In this document: in pieces, positions 39,795 to 49,178 of the stretch
Layout: the number at the start of each line of letters is the position of its first letter
Numbering within the stretch: the first letter of the stretch is position 1
Translations under genes and position numbers: made by a program
Assembly (NCBI GenBank): GCA_023489135.1
Contig: JAMDCE010000527.1
Span: 1-52,648 of the forward strand
Length of the DNA: 52,648 nt
Source of the DNA: Chloroflexota bacterium
Lineage (GTDB): Bacteria > Chloroflexota > Chloroflexia > JAMDCE01
Reading direction: 5' to 3'
The notes under the pieces: generated by a model
The model's input: only the letters and a program-made list of their open reading frames with translations
The model's database searches: none
Told to the model about the DNA's origin: nothing

Positions 39795-42185
39795 CTACGT
39801 CGTCTTCGCGGCCACCTTTTCTTTTTCCTTGGACTTCTTCGGTTTGAGGGCGAGATCGAGCACTTCGTCGATGGTGCCGACGAGGTGGAAATCGATCTGC
39901 TCCTTAACCTCCGGCGGGATTTCGGCCAGGTCCCTCTCGTTTTCCTTGGGCAGGATGAGCGTGGTGATGCCAATCCGATGCGCCGCCAGCACCTTCTCCT
40001 TGATCCCACCCACCGGCAAAACTTTGCCGCGAAGCGTGATCTCCCCGGTCATAGCCACATCCTTGCTCACCGGCCTCCTGGTCAGAGCGGAAACGAGGGC
40101 CGTGGCCATAGTCACGCCGGCGGAGGGTCCATCCTTGGGGATCGCACCGGCCGGGATGTGGATGTGCACGTCGAAGTTCTCGTAGAAATCCTCGGGCACC
40201 CCCAGGGCGGCGGCCCGGCTGCGCGCCAGGGTGAGACAGGCCTGAGCGGACTCCTGCATCACGTCGCCCAGCTTACCCGTCAACATCAGCCTACCCTTGC
40301 CCGGCACCAGCACCGCCTCCACGAAGAGCACGTCTCCGCCCACGGAGGTCACGGCCAGCCCGGTGGCGATGCCCACCTCATCGTTTTCCCCGGCGACCTC
40401 AGATAGGAATCGTATCGGACCCAGGTTCTCCACCACGGCGTTCTGGTCAATCAGGGACTTGTCCTTGTTGCCCTGGGCTACTCGACGAGCCACCTTGCGG
40501 CACACCGTGCCTATTTCCCGCTCGAGGTTCCTGACGCCGGCTTCCCTGGTGTAACCGCGGATCAAGGAAGTCAGGGCCTCGTCCCAGAACTCAATCTGCG
40601 ACTCGTCCAGGCCGTTCTCGGCCACCTGTCGCTTGACCAGGTAGGTCTTGGCGATCTGCAGCTTCTCGAACTCGGTGTAGCCGGGCAGGCCTATGATCTC
40701 CATGCGGTCCATCAAGGCCGGGGGGATGGGATCCAGCAGATTCGCGGTGCAGATGAACATGACCTTCGAGAGATCGAACGGCACGTCCAGGTAATGGTCG
40801 GATAACGAGAAGTTCTGCTGCGGATCGAGCACTTCCAGCAAGGCCGACGAGGGGTCGCCGCGGAAGTCCATCCCCAGTTTGTCCACCTCGTCGAGCATAA
40901 AGACCGGGTTGTTGGATTCCGCGCGGCGAATGCCCTGGATGATCCGCCCGGGGAGCGCGCCGACGTAGGTGCGCCGGTGTCCCCGAATCTCCGCCTCATC
41001 GCGAACCGCTCCCAGAGACATTCGCACGAACTTCCTGCCCAGTGCGCGAGCTATCGATTGCCCCAGGGAGGTCTTGCCGACTCCCGGGGGCCCCACGAAG
41101 CAAAGTATGGGACCCTTCATATTCTGCCGCAGCTGCCGAACGGCGAGGTAGTCCAGAATGCGGTCTTTCACCTTCGCCAGGTCGTAGTGGTCCTCATCCA
41201 GAATCCGTTGCGCCAGATCGATGTCTCCCGTATCCAGGGTGCCCTGATTCCAGGGGAGGTTGATCATCCAGTCCAGGTAGGTTTTGATCACGCTATACTC
41301 GGCCGAAGCCGGATTCATCGCCTGCATACGTTCTAGCTCACGCTCGGCTTCCTTACGAGCTTCTTCGGGCAACTGCGCGGCCTCGATCCTGCGGCGGTAA
41401 TCCTCGGCCTCCGCCGAGCGATCATCCTTCTCTCCAAGCTCCTTCTGAATGGCTTTGAGCTGTTCGCGTAGGTAGTACTCTCGCTGTGACTTGTCTATCT
41501 CGCTCTTGACCTGCGACTGGATCTTACTGCCGATTTCCAGGATCTCGATCTCGCGATTGAGGAAGGTCATCAGCTTACGCATACGATCGGCCACGTCGAG
41601 GGTCTCCAGGAGGTCCTGCCGCTCGGCGGTCGCCAAATTGATATTGGCGGCCACGAAATCGGCCATCTTGCTCGGTTGATTGACACTCGCCAAAGTGGCA
41701 CCTAGCTCAGGTGCCGCTCCGGGAATGAGCGAGACCATTTTCTCGAACAGGCTCGAAACGCTGCGCAGGATGGCCTGTAGCTCCACGCCATCCTGCTCCA
41801 CTTCTTGAAGCGTTTCCACCTTGGCCTTCAGGTAAGGCTCGGATTCGCTCGGCTCGACGAGACGTATTCGTGAGATGCCGCGGAGAAGGGCCTGGACACC
41901 CCCTTCCGGCATCTTCAACATCCTCACTATTAGAGCTGCCGTTCCCACAGAGTAGCAATCTTCAAAGGCGGGGTTTTCGACCTGGTTTCGCTGAGCGCAC
42001 AGCCCAATGATTTTCTCTCCCACGGCAGCTTCATCCAAGAGCTTGACTCGCCTCTCATCATTTACCGCCACGGGGAAAATCATAAAAGGATATACGACGA
42101 CTTCTCCACTAGGGAGGATAGGCAATATCTCCGGGACCACCGGCTCGTCCATCTGCTTCTCCTGCCTATCACTGGTAGAGATCAT
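39795..42185 (-). CDS. lon: ATP-dependent Lon protease
   Basis: 796 residues. The N-terminal LonN substrate domain is followed by the AAA+ module with Walker [13 protein letters not shown] and Walker [13 protein letters not shown], then a sensor-2 region and the Ser-Lys protease with Ser688 ([19 protein letters not shown]) and Lys731 ([12 protein letters not shown]). It degrades misfolded and regulatory proteins in the cytoplasm. ATG at 42185 has AGGAGGA eight bases upstream. It follows the Hsp20 gene on the same strand, a sensible proteostasis pair. Lysine-rich tail [16 protein letters not shown] is notable. Confidence 0.97.
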   Translation of the reverse strand: MISTSDRQEKQMDEPVVPEILPILPSGEVVVYPFMIFPVAVNDERRVKLLDEAAVGEKIIGLCAQRNQVENPAFEDCYSVGTAALIVRMLKMPEGGVQALLRGISRIRLVEPSESEPYLKAKVETLQEVEQDGVELQAILRSVSSLFEKMVSLIPGAAPELGATLASVNQPSKMADFVAANINLATAERQDLLETLDVADRMRKLMTFLNREIEILEIGSKIQSQVKSEIDKSQREYYLREQLKAIQKELGEKDDRSAEAEDYRRRIEAAQLPEEARKEAERELERMQAMNPASAEYSVIKTYLDWMINLPWNQGTLDTGDIDLAQRILDEDHYDLAKVKDRILDYLAVRQLRQNMKGPILCFVGPPGVGKTSLGQSIARALGRKFVRMSLGAVRDEAEIRGHRRTYVGALPGRIIQGIRRAESNNPVFMLDEVDKLGMDFRGDPSSALLEVLDPQQNFSLSDHYLDVPFDLSKVMFICTANLLDPIPPALMDRMEIIGLPGYTEFEKLQIAKTYLVKRQVAENGLDESQIEFWDEALTSLIRGYTREAGVRNLEREIGTVCRKVARRVAQGNKDKSLIDQNAVVENLGPIRFLSEVAGENDEVGIATGLAVTSVGGDVLFVEAVLVPGKGRLMLTGKLGDVMQESAQACLTLARSRAAALGVPEDFYENFDVHIHIPAGAIPKDGPSAGVTMATALVSALTRRPVSKDVAMTGEITLRGKVLPVGGIKEKVLAAHRIGITTLILPKENERDLAEIPPEVKEQIDFHLVGTIDEVLDLALKPKKSKEKEKVAAKTT

Positions 42186-42266
42186 GCGCGCCTTCCTCCT
42201 GACATCAAATCCTGTAGCTCATAGGATAGGTTCTCTTGCACCATCCGGAATGAACGTGGAGCGCGT

Positions 42267-42302
42267 GATGCGAGATAGATCAAGGATGCGAGATAGATCA
42301 AG
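42267..42302 (-). repeat. Perfect 18-bp tandem duplication at the hsp20 stop
   Basis: GATGCGAGATAGATCAAG occurs twice in a row (42267-42284, 42285-42302). The second copy contains the hsp20 stop codon; the first supplies an in-frame second TGA shortly after. A recent slippage duplication. Confidence 0.9.
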
Positions 42303-42777
42303 TGATGATTACCCTACGAGGCTGCTCTTCATTGACCTTGGGCAGCACGACCTCCAGGAACCCATCCACGTAATTCGCATCGGCCTTCTCGGCATTTACT
42401 CGCGCGGGCAAGGGAATCACCCTCTCAAACGGGCCAAAGCTGATTTCCAGAACGTAGCATCGTTGCTTACGTCCGCGGAGCACATCCTTCCGATTGCCGC
42501 GCAAGACGAGTACCTGCCCGTCCACGCTTAGCTCCAACTCCTGGCGGTTGATCCCTGCCAGCTCAACCAGAACGACCACCGCCTCGGGATTTTCGTATAC
42601 ATCGACCAGGGGCTGCCACATCGGCTGGGTGAAGACGGTCAAGGTGCGCTTCGAGGTAGACACGTGGTCGATGAATCGCTCCATTTGCTTGAACACGTCG
42701 TCGAAACTGCCCTTGGCGTCGATCTCGCGCCTGACGTCTACACTGCCCTTCACGCCGTTGCGTCCCGGATGGATCAT
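42298..42777 (-). CDS. Small heat-shock protein, Hsp20/alpha-crystallin
   Basis: 159 residues. The alpha-crystallin domain runs from WQPLVDVYENPEAVVVLVEL through ISFGPFERVIPLPARVNAEK and ends in VDGFLEVVLPKV, with the conserved G-x-L pattern (GFLEVVLP). It prevents aggregation of unfolding proteins without ATP. ATG at 42777 is preferred over 42807 because AAGGAGG lies eight bases upstream. It is followed by lon, probably as one stress operon; no CIRCE element is seen. Confidence 0.93.
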   Translation of the reverse strand: MIHPGRNGVKGSVDVRREIDAKGSFDDVFKQMERFIDHVSTSKRTLTVFTQPMWQPLVDVYENPEAVVVLVELAGINRQELELSVDGQVLVLRGNRKDVLRGRKQRCYVLEISFGPFERVIPLPARVNAEKADANYVDGFLEVVLPKVNEEQPRRVIIT

Positions 42778-43630
42778 CCCAGTCGCCTCCTTCTGCTCGC
42801 CGTGCATAATGGCTTTTGTTACTTCAACTTCATCTTACCGCAACAATCCTGTCAATGCAAGCGGGTGCTCAGCGGAGTGGTGCACGGGGACCGGGGGCCG
42901 GGGAACGGGGGGCCAGTGGATCAAGGCAATAGTGGCGCCCAGCCACGCGGAGCGCGGGGTAGTAAGAGGCAGCCGCCGCCCATAGTGCATACCAGGACCC
43001 CACGACCAGCAGCAGCCCAAGCGCTCCCTCTCCCCTTCGGGGAGAGGGCTGGGGTGAGGGGCGGAGGTTCACCTCTCCCCTTGGGAGAGGTCGGCCGAAG
43101 GCCGGGTGAGGGCGCGGCCCGTCGGGATACCGAACTGGTGCTGATCGATTGGAACAGATAACCGCCCTATCTGCCGAGGGGTGGGGAAATCGGGAGCGGG
43201 GGGGCAAATCTATGGTCGAAGAAGATAAACGAAACCCATCGACCCACCGCCTAACTACCCGGTTAGACTAGTTACATCTACCTATTGACCTCCTCTCGCC
43301 CGCCTGCCAAACTGCGTGCTGGCTGGCGAAACTGTGGGAAAGCGTCCACCAGGGCGGTTGTTCATCCTCACCCTGTCCACGAACGCATCCCAGTTAGATC
43401 CCACGCCGACCGCCAATCGGCATGAATCGGCAAACTCGCGGTTTCGGTACCCTTCGCTTCGTTGAAGATGATATGGGGAGACCACAGATGGATCGAGCGT
43501 CCGTCGCGAAATCTCATCCCCCACGTCGGTTTAACCTTCGCCTGCACCATTATATTCTTGGCCCATCGACTGCACCTCGGCGCGCACCTACTTTTTCCCA
43601 TACCCGATAACAATCCCGGGAGGTGTCTTT
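42778..43630. other. Gene-free interval before the RHS island
   Basis: About 850 bases without a supported gene. It contains a G-rich tract at 42888-42912 and the dispersed repeat at 43024-43113. A minus-strand TTGACA at 42850-42855 with a weak -10 may serve hsp20. The RHS island begins at its right edge. Confidence 0.5.
43024..43113. repeat. Dispersed palindromic repeat, copy 3
   Basis: First half: CTCCCTCTCCCCTTCGGGGA then GAGGGCTGGGGTGAGGGG. Second half (43070-43113) is the reverse complement, apart from the loop, of the first half of the element at 30390. So the two modules occur in both orientations. Confidence 0.75.
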
Positions 43631-43876
43631 GTGCCCAAACTGAAGCTAAAGAAACCCAACGACAACGGCCATCAGCCCGCGCCGCCCGATGCCAGGCCCG
43701 TCGAGCTAACCCCCCTCAACGTCAGCGGGGTCGTGGTCAAGAAGAAGGACCTCGTGGAGGCCCTCCGCATCTACGTCCCGCTGATCGCCGACATCCAGGC
43801 CTTCGAGGACGGAGAGCAGTTCTACATCGTGCTGGACGGGCAAGCCATCAGAGATGAAGCGGCAGACACGGCCTGA
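43631..43876 (+). CDS. Small hypothetical protein opening the RHS island
   Basis: 81 residues, GTG start with GGGAGGTG five bases upstream. Basic N-terminus (MPKLKLKKPNDNGHQ), then NVSGVVVKKKDLVEALRIYV and FEDGEQFYIVLDGQAIRDEA. No membrane segment or known domain. The next gene's start lies 40 bases after its stop; both are on the strand of the whole island. I do not recognise it. The same tight spacing suggests it is part of the same transcript. Confidence 0.6.
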   Translation: MPKLKLKKPNDNGHQPAPPDARPVELTPLNVSGVVVKKKDLVEALRIYVPLIADIQAFEDGEQFYIVLDGQAIRDEAADTA

Positions 43877-43916
43877 GCCGCCGCCGGCAGCCTCTCCAGA
43901 GCGCAAGGAGGAATCC

Positions 43917-45383
43917 ATGGAACAGAAGCTGGCCTCAAGGATAACCCATCGCGACTTCCTCAAGATGTGCGGCCTGGCCATCGTCGGCGCGGGAGCCGGC
44001 CAGGTGGTCGTGCCGCCCAAGTCCGCCGCCGCGCTGCAAACCATCAACGACGATCTGTATGTAACCGGAAGGGTCGGTATCGGCACGTCGACCTCCGCTT
44101 ACAAGCTCACCGTCGACAGCTATGCCAACCACGTGGAGTTGAGCGACGCAGCATACATCAATCACGGCATGACCGACATCTTGCCGACCGAAGCCTTTCT
44201 GAGGATCGACAAGATCTCGGGAGGGGCCGGAGGAGCCTCCGTGGTCGCCGCCAACGATGCGCCCGACAACACGGCGCTGGTGCTGGCGGGCGTCTTCGGA
44301 GTTACCGATCCCGTGAACGCCAAAGCGGCCATAACGGTGACGGGGGCTAAGAAAGCGGCCAATGGCAACGGTGTGCAAGCCCTGGACTCCCTCGAAACGG
44401 TGCTTCAGGTGGAGACGGGGTACCCCACCGCTGGGACGAAGCTGGTCACAATCATGGGCAATGGCAGCGTGGGCATCGGAACAACCGGACCCAGCTACAA
44501 GCTGGACGTTCTGGGGGGACATATTCACACCGACTGCAACGTGTACGTGGGCAACAGTATAGTTGGCACGCCCAATCCCTTCCAAATCAGGACCAACAAC
44601 GCCTTCCCGATCCAAATTGCCCCCAACGACGTGGTCGTAGCCCATTTTGATCCGACTGGCAAGGTGGGCATCAAGACCGCGTCGCCGGCTTCTTATGTTA
44701 CGATCAACAGCTATGACCTTCCCTTCGCGCTCACCGACTCCGTCAACATCAACCACGGAATCACGGATTATCTCCTCACGGTGGACTCGTACTTCGCGGT
44801 CGACAAGGTTTCTGGCGGGGGCGGAGGAGCGCTTGTCAAAGGGCTGAACGACGATGGTGGAAACAATCCGGTGGCTCTAGCCGGAATCCACGGGGTCACC
44901 GACCCGGTCTCTACGAAGGCCGCGGTCGTGATCTGCGGGTCGAAGAAGAACGGCACCGGTGTTCAATCGCTCGCGGCCTCCGAGACCGTGTTCCAGGTCG
45001 AGACCGGCATCCCAACCGCGGGTTCAAAGCTACTTACCATAATGGGCAGTGGCAACGTGGGCATCGGCCCGGGATGCACAAATCCCGACGCTCAACTCCA
45101 GGTTATCGGAACCGCGCACGTGGACGGACCACTTTACTTCGTCTCCCCGAGTGACCCCAACTACAAGATCGAGTCCTATCCTTGGCCGGGCTCCCTTGCC
45201 ATACGGGTAAAGGCCTGGGGGGCCGTTAGCCTGGCTACCGGAGCGGGCGACGTCTTGAACGTCGTAGGCGGAAACGTAGGGATCGGTAGGAATAATCCAG
45301 ACACGACCCTGCATCTGCACAGTGGAGCCCTGAAAATAGGCTCACTCGTGGTGGCCGATGGTTCGGGATGCTATTACGCGTAG
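43917..45383 (+). CDS. Secreted fibre-like protein with internal duplication and Tat-like leader
   Basis: 488 residues. The leader reads ITHRDFLKMCGLAIVGAGAG then AAAL: a polar/hydrophobic signal with the RDFLK core of Tat signals, but His-Arg in place of Arg-Arg. The body carries VGIGT...P repeats as in phage tail-fibre and autotransporter-like surface proteins, and a duplicated block of about 130 residues: AYINHGMTD...GGAGGASV...TDPVNAKAAITV...VLQVETG followed later by SVNINHGITD...GGGGGALV...TDPVSTKAAVVI...VFQVETG. ATG at 43917 is five bases after AAGGAGG. Likely exported and surface-exposed; function unknown. Confidence 0.72.
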   Translation: MEQKLASRITHRDFLKMCGLAIVGAGAGQVVVPPKSAAALQTINDDLYVTGRVGIGTSTSAYKLTVDSYANHVELSDAAYINHGMTDILPTEAFLRIDKISGGAGGASVVAANDAPDNTALVLAGVFGVTDPVNAKAAITVTGAKKAANGNGVQALDSLETVLQVETGYPTAGTKLVTIMGNGSVGIGTTGPSYKLDVLGGHIHTDCNVYVGNSIVGTPNPFQIRTNNAFPIQIAPNDVVVAHFDPTGKVGIKTASPASYVTINSYDLPFALTDSVNINHGITDYLLTVDSYFAVDKVSGGGGGALVKGLNDDGGNNPVALAGIHGVTDPVSTKAAVVICGSKKNGTGVQSLAASETVFQVETGIPTAGSKLLTIMGSGNVGIGPGCTNPDAQLQVIGTAHVDGPLYFVSPSDPNYKIESYPWPGSLAIRVKAWGAVSLATGAGDVLNVVGGNVGIGRNNPDTTLHLHSGALKIGSLVVADGSGCYYA

Positions 45384-45474
45384 CTTACTGCTCGTGCGTG
45401 AAGGCTGAGGGCAGGGCACTGATTTTCCAAACAAGGTAATCGTCAGGAGTATATATCTACGCAGGAGGGACAAT

Positions 45475-45702
45475 ATGCCGCGGACCATTACCATCGATGG
45501 AATCCAGGTGAGTCAGATTCGGTTGATAAAGGATCCCAACGGCCAGTTTTATGTGTACGCAGAGTACCAGCTAAAGTCCGGCTCCCAGATGCTCCAGGGG
45601 AAGTACGAGGATATCGGCGGCCTTATCGGTGCCCAGCGCAAGGCAGCAGCCGCCGCCGTATTCGACGGGATCGTCCAGGATCTTACTTCGCAGATGGCAT
45701 AG
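45475..45702 (+). CDS. Small hypothetical protein in RHS island
   Basis: 75 residues, ATG with AGGAGGG five bases upstream. Beta-rich start (TITIDGIQVSQIRLIKDPNG, FYVYAEYQLKSGSQ) and helical alanine-rich end (AQRKAAAAAVFDGIVQDL). No signal or membrane helix; family not recognised. Lies between the fibre-like protein and tatA. Confidence 0.6.
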   Translation: MPRTITIDGIQVSQIRLIKDPNGQFYVYAEYQLKSGSQMLQGKYEDIGGLIGAQRKAAAAAVFDGIVQDLTSQMA

Positions 45703-45878
45703 AGCCCTGGACCGAGGTGCAGACGTGCTCGATTCCCTTAGCAAAGGGATCGAGCGGGTTGGGGTGCAGGAGACCCATGGAGCCTGCACTTCGGCGCGGC
45801 CGGCATCAACTGGCCCGACATTGAGCTATTCTAAGCATGCCTGGTTCCGGCGGGTGAGGCGCGGAGAGTCAATTACGT

Positions 45879-46040
45879 GTGGGTGGGCGGGGCATTCCGG
45901 AACTTCTCATCTTGCTGGCCAGTGTCGTCATGCTGTTCGGAGTCGGTCGTCTCCCGGAGGTCGGCAAATCGCTGGGAAAGTCGATGCACGATTTACGCCA
46001 CGCCATTAAGGATGAAGACGAACGGAACGCAGGAGAGTAA
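45879..46040 (+). CDS. tatA: TatA/E-like twin-arginine translocase subunit, very short
   Basis: 53 residues, too short for many gene callers. It reads GIPELLILLASVVMLFGVGR, then LPEVGKSLGKSMHDLRHAIK: a short N-terminal membrane helix, the FG-x2-(R/K)LPE hinge and an amphipathic helix, as in TatA. The acidic tail DEDERNAGE follows. GTG at 45879 has GGAGAG ten bases upstream; the stop is six bases before the RHS gene. TatA multimers form the protein-conducting part of the Tat system, which exports folded proteins. No tatC is in the window. Placement suggests a dedicated export role for the island. Confidence 0.85.
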   Translation: MGGRGIPELLILLASVVMLFGVGRLPEVGKSLGKSMHDLRHAIKDEDERNAGE

Positions 46041-46046
46041 GGAGGG

Positions 46047-49000
46047 ATGGTGATGCCAAACAATCGTGCGAGCGGCGCCGAGACACAGATAGAGGTGACT
46101 CCCGAGGCCGGAGGAATCCTCAAGTCGGCGGACAACCGCGTGGTCATCAACTTCCCGCCGGGAGCCGCTCGCGCGAAGGCCACCGCTAAGCTCACTCCTG
46201 ACCGGGGACTGGTGCCCAAGGCCCAGTTCGACCGGCACCCTTTCAGCTTCAACGTCGAGGTTAGAGACGCAGGCAATGAATACGTGGGCAGCCTGGATAG
46301 ACCGGTCACCCTGGAGGTAAGCTACACGGATCACATGATTCGCGGCCTCGACGAGCTAACCCTGGCGCTCTACTTCTACGACGAAAAACAAAAGCTGTGG
46401 GTGAAGCTGCCCAGCAGCGTGGACCTCAAGAGCCGCAAGGTTACCGCCACCACCACCCACTTCACCGATGTCGGACTCTGGGGTGAGCCTTTCTTGTCGA
46501 AGCCCTCCGCCATCCAGGCATTCGAAAGCGACCTCTTCACCGGCTCGGCCGCTTTCTCGTTGCCCCTGGAGGTTATCCCGGGAACAAACGGCTTGCAGCC
46601 CAGGCTCAATCTATGGTACTCCAGCGGCTCGGTTGACGAAATGAAGAGTGGCAACAGCCGGGGCTCCTGGGTCGGCGTGGGCTGGCACCTGGGTCTCGGC
46701 AGCATTGGCTACGACCCCGAAAGGGACAAGTTCTTCTTCAGCCTGAGCGGCGTGAGCGATGAGCTTATCCAGGGCTCTGATGGATACTACCATACTCGCA
46801 AGGAGACCTTCCTGCGCATCCAGAGGGTGATCGTCACCCCCGACGACACGTATCATCAAAGGGACTGGTACTGGGAAGCCTGGGACAAGGGTGGCACCTA
46901 CTACCGATTTGGCTACAAGCGGGACCGGGTCAATGGAGAGGGTGGCCCCGTGGACGGCTCCCGCCATTTCTATCCAACCTGGGAAGGCAGCGGGGGCAGC
47001 TGGTGGTACGCCGAGAACTTCTACCGCTGGGACCTCGATATAGTCCGAGACACGCACGGCAACGAAATGACGGTGACCTACCAGGGCGCCGGTGGCTCCA
47101 TCCAGTGCGAGGGCAATGCCCCGTACAACTACGACGTGTCCAGTTATCCTTACGAGATCAAGTACGCCTCAACCGACAGCGGGGGCGCGAGACGAACCGT
47201 ACGATTCTACATCTCCCAGCGCACCGACGTCGTGCTGGAGCTCAGCTGCCGGGAGACGCACAAGCTGGACGCCGTGGAGATGAGGCTCGGCCTCAACGCC
47301 GAGACGCTGGTGCGCAAGTACGTGTTCACGTACTATGATCCAAACCGGCAAGGGGCGGAGCCGGGAGAGAGCCAGCAGCTGCGCCTGTGGAAGGTCCAGC
47401 AACTCGGCTCGGATGGGAGCCCACTGCCTGCCTACGAGTTCACTTACCAGAACATGACTATCCACTACAAATTCTCCACGGAGTGGATTCCGTACACGCA
47501 GCCGCGACTCGTGTCGGCGAAGAACGGATACGGGGGCAGCGTTACCCTGGGCTATCACGAGGCGAGCGCCGGGGTGTCCTGGAACCGGCAGGTGCTCGAC
47601 TACCGAACCTTGGCGGACGGAGTGGGAGGCACCAGTACCGATACCTACACCTATCAGGGAGATCACGATTACCTCCCGCCCGACCGCGACGCCTGGGAGG
47701 AGACCGAATTTCACGGCTTTAACCGCGTCACCATCACCGACGCGGCGAACAACGTTTCTCACTATCGCTTCCACCAGGGCCACACCGGCGACGGTCGGCT
47801 CAACCAGGGCGGCGATTTGCTGCCTCTATACTACGAGGACGGAAGCCTCTACGCCGGAGACAGCCCCGAGCTCGAGGGCAGGCCCTACGAGGAGGATCGG
47901 CACGAAGGCGGCGGGGCGAAGCTCTCGTACAAGCTGAGCTATTGGAGCTCGGTCGAGCCACCGGGGGCGAGCGGCACACTTATTCGCTTCGTGGCCCTCA
48001 ACGAGACCAAAGAGTACACCGGCGCGAGGCTGAACCGCACCACGTTCGAGTATGACGCCTACGGAAACCTGACCAGCACCTACGAATGGGGGGAGCAGAC
48101 CTCCAGCTGGTACCGCAGCACCGTCAGGATTCACGATGTCAACACCGCGGCCTGGATATTGGATCGCGTGACTCAGGAGGCGGTGTACGACCCGAGCGGC
48201 CAGTGGCAGTCCTGTGTTTACAACCTGTACGATAGGAACACCGGCATGCGCCAGGCGCCGGGGAGCAAGGGCGAGCTGTGGTGGGTCCGAAAGGTCTCTC
48301 GCTCGGATGGGAACCGCTTCTACACCGTGGACACGAAGTACACGTATGACGCCTATGGAAACCGGCTCAGCGAAACCGGCTTCACCGAAGAGGGCTACTA
48401 CGACTACATCGGCGGGTTTACCAACGAGAACCCCGGCCTGGGCCAGCAGCGCGCCACCACCTACACCTACGACTCCACCTACCACACTTTCAAGATGACC
48501 GAGACCACTCCCCTGGCTGGCCTGGCGACCTCGTTCGACTACCATTTCGGCCTGGGCAGGCTCACGCGCATCACGGATCCCAACAACGCCGTCACCGCGC
48601 ACAGCTACGACGTGTTCGGGCGCAGAATAGCCACCTGGCTGCCGGGGGACGACCCCGGCCAACCCGGCGCGGCCACCATCACCTACCGCTACCTGGTCGG
48701 CGGCAACTCCCCCTTGCGCATGCAGGTGGGACGGCGCAAAGACGCCGGGGGAGGCAGCTTCGGCCGCCGCGCCTACGAGTGGAGAATCTACGATGGGTTG
48801 GGCCGGCTGATCCAGACCCAGACCGATTTCGACCGCTCGAGCCAGGTGATCCACGCCGTCGACATAAATGAGCTCCGCGCGCCGCTGGGGATTCCTGGAT
48901 CCGTTACCGCGCAGGTCGACCGGGTGCAGGCGGCCCACTTCACCCAGATTCGGGACGGCATTCAGGGCCTGTGGAGCGCGGCCGGGCTGGGGCCGCTTCC

Positions 49001-49178
49001 CAACTGGTCCTGCGGCGTGACGCCCACCGGGGGCCAATCGCCCACGCCCATCTTCGGCAGTGACATGGTCGACCTGCGACACTGGGTGAAGTTCTACCAG
49101 GCCAGCCAGAACAGCGGCCTGACCCCCTGGACCTACGCGGCCGGAACCGTGGTCTCGGTCATCTTGAAAGTGTGGTAG
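46047..49178 (+). CDS. RHS/SpvB-like protein, N-terminal part, ends at in-frame TAG
   Basis: 1043 residues. Order: a ZU5-like beta domain (about 12-110; GGILKSADNRVVINFPPGAA), an SpvB/TcB-like segment (FESDLFTGSAAFSLPLEVIP, GTNGLQPRLNLWYSSGSV), then many YD/RHS repeats (TTFEYDAYGNLTSTYE, DTKYTYDAYGNRLSE, TYTYDSTYHTFK). Near the end, HAVDINELRAPLGI... VQAAHFTQIRDGIQGLW is an IRxxHINELR-type module. It ends VVSVILKVW at a TAG (49176-49178), after which the same frame continues with more RHS repeats. ATG at 46047 has GGAGGG in front. Predicted extracellular; no Sec signal is visible. Reminiscent of TcB of ABC toxins. Confidence 0.85.
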   Translation: MVMPNNRASGAETQIEVTPEAGGILKSADNRVVINFPPGAARAKATAKLTPDRGLVPKAQFDRHPFSFNVEVRDAGNEYVGSLDRPVTLEVSYTDHMIRGLDELTLALYFYDEKQKLWVKLPSSVDLKSRKVTATTTHFTDVGLWGEPFLSKPSAIQAFESDLFTGSAAFSLPLEVIPGTNGLQPRLNLWYSSGSVDEMKSGNSRGSWVGVGWHLGLGSIGYDPERDKFFFSLSGVSDELIQGSDGYYHTRKETFLRIQRVIVTPDDTYHQRDWYWEAWDKGGTYYRFGYKRDRVNGEGGPVDGSRHFYPTWEGSGGSWWYAENFYRWDLDIVRDTHGNEMTVTYQGAGGSIQCEGNAPYNYDVSSYPYEIKYASTDSGGARRTVRFYISQRTDVVLELSCRETHKLDAVEMRLGLNAETLVRKYVFTYYDPNRQGAEPGESQQLRLWKVQQLGSDGSPLPAYEFTYQNMTIHYKFSTEWIPYTQPRLVSAKNGYGGSVTLGYHEASAGVSWNRQVLDYRTLADGVGGTSTDTYTYQGDHDYLPPDRDAWEETEFHGFNRVTITDAANNVSHYRFHQGHTGDGRLNQGGDLLPLYYEDGSLYAGDSPELEGRPYEEDRHEGGGAKLSYKLSYWSSVEPPGASGTLIRFVALNETKEYTGARLNRTTFEYDAYGNLTSTYEWGEQTSSWYRSTVRIHDVNTAAWILDRVTQEAVYDPSGQWQSCVYNLYDRNTGMRQAPGSKGELWWVRKVSRSDGNRFYTVDTKYTYDAYGNRLSETGFTEEGYYDYIGGFTNENPGLGQQRATTYTYDSTYHTFKMTETTPLAGLATSFDYHFGLGRLTRITDPNNAVTAHSYDVFGRRIATWLPGDDPGQPGAATITYRYLVGGNSPLRMQVGRRKDAGGGSFGRRAYEWRIYDGLGRLIQTQTDFDRSSQVIHAVDINELRAPLGIPGSVTAQVDRVQAAHFTQIRDGIQGLWSAAGLGPLPNWSCGVTPTGGQSPTPIFGSDMVDLRHWVKFYQASQNSGLTPWTYAAGTVVSVILKVW

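Noticed and set aside
43917..45383. Prophage tail-fibre locus
   Set aside because: No tail, capsid, integrase or lysis genes flank it, and it has an export-like leader, which phage fibres lack.
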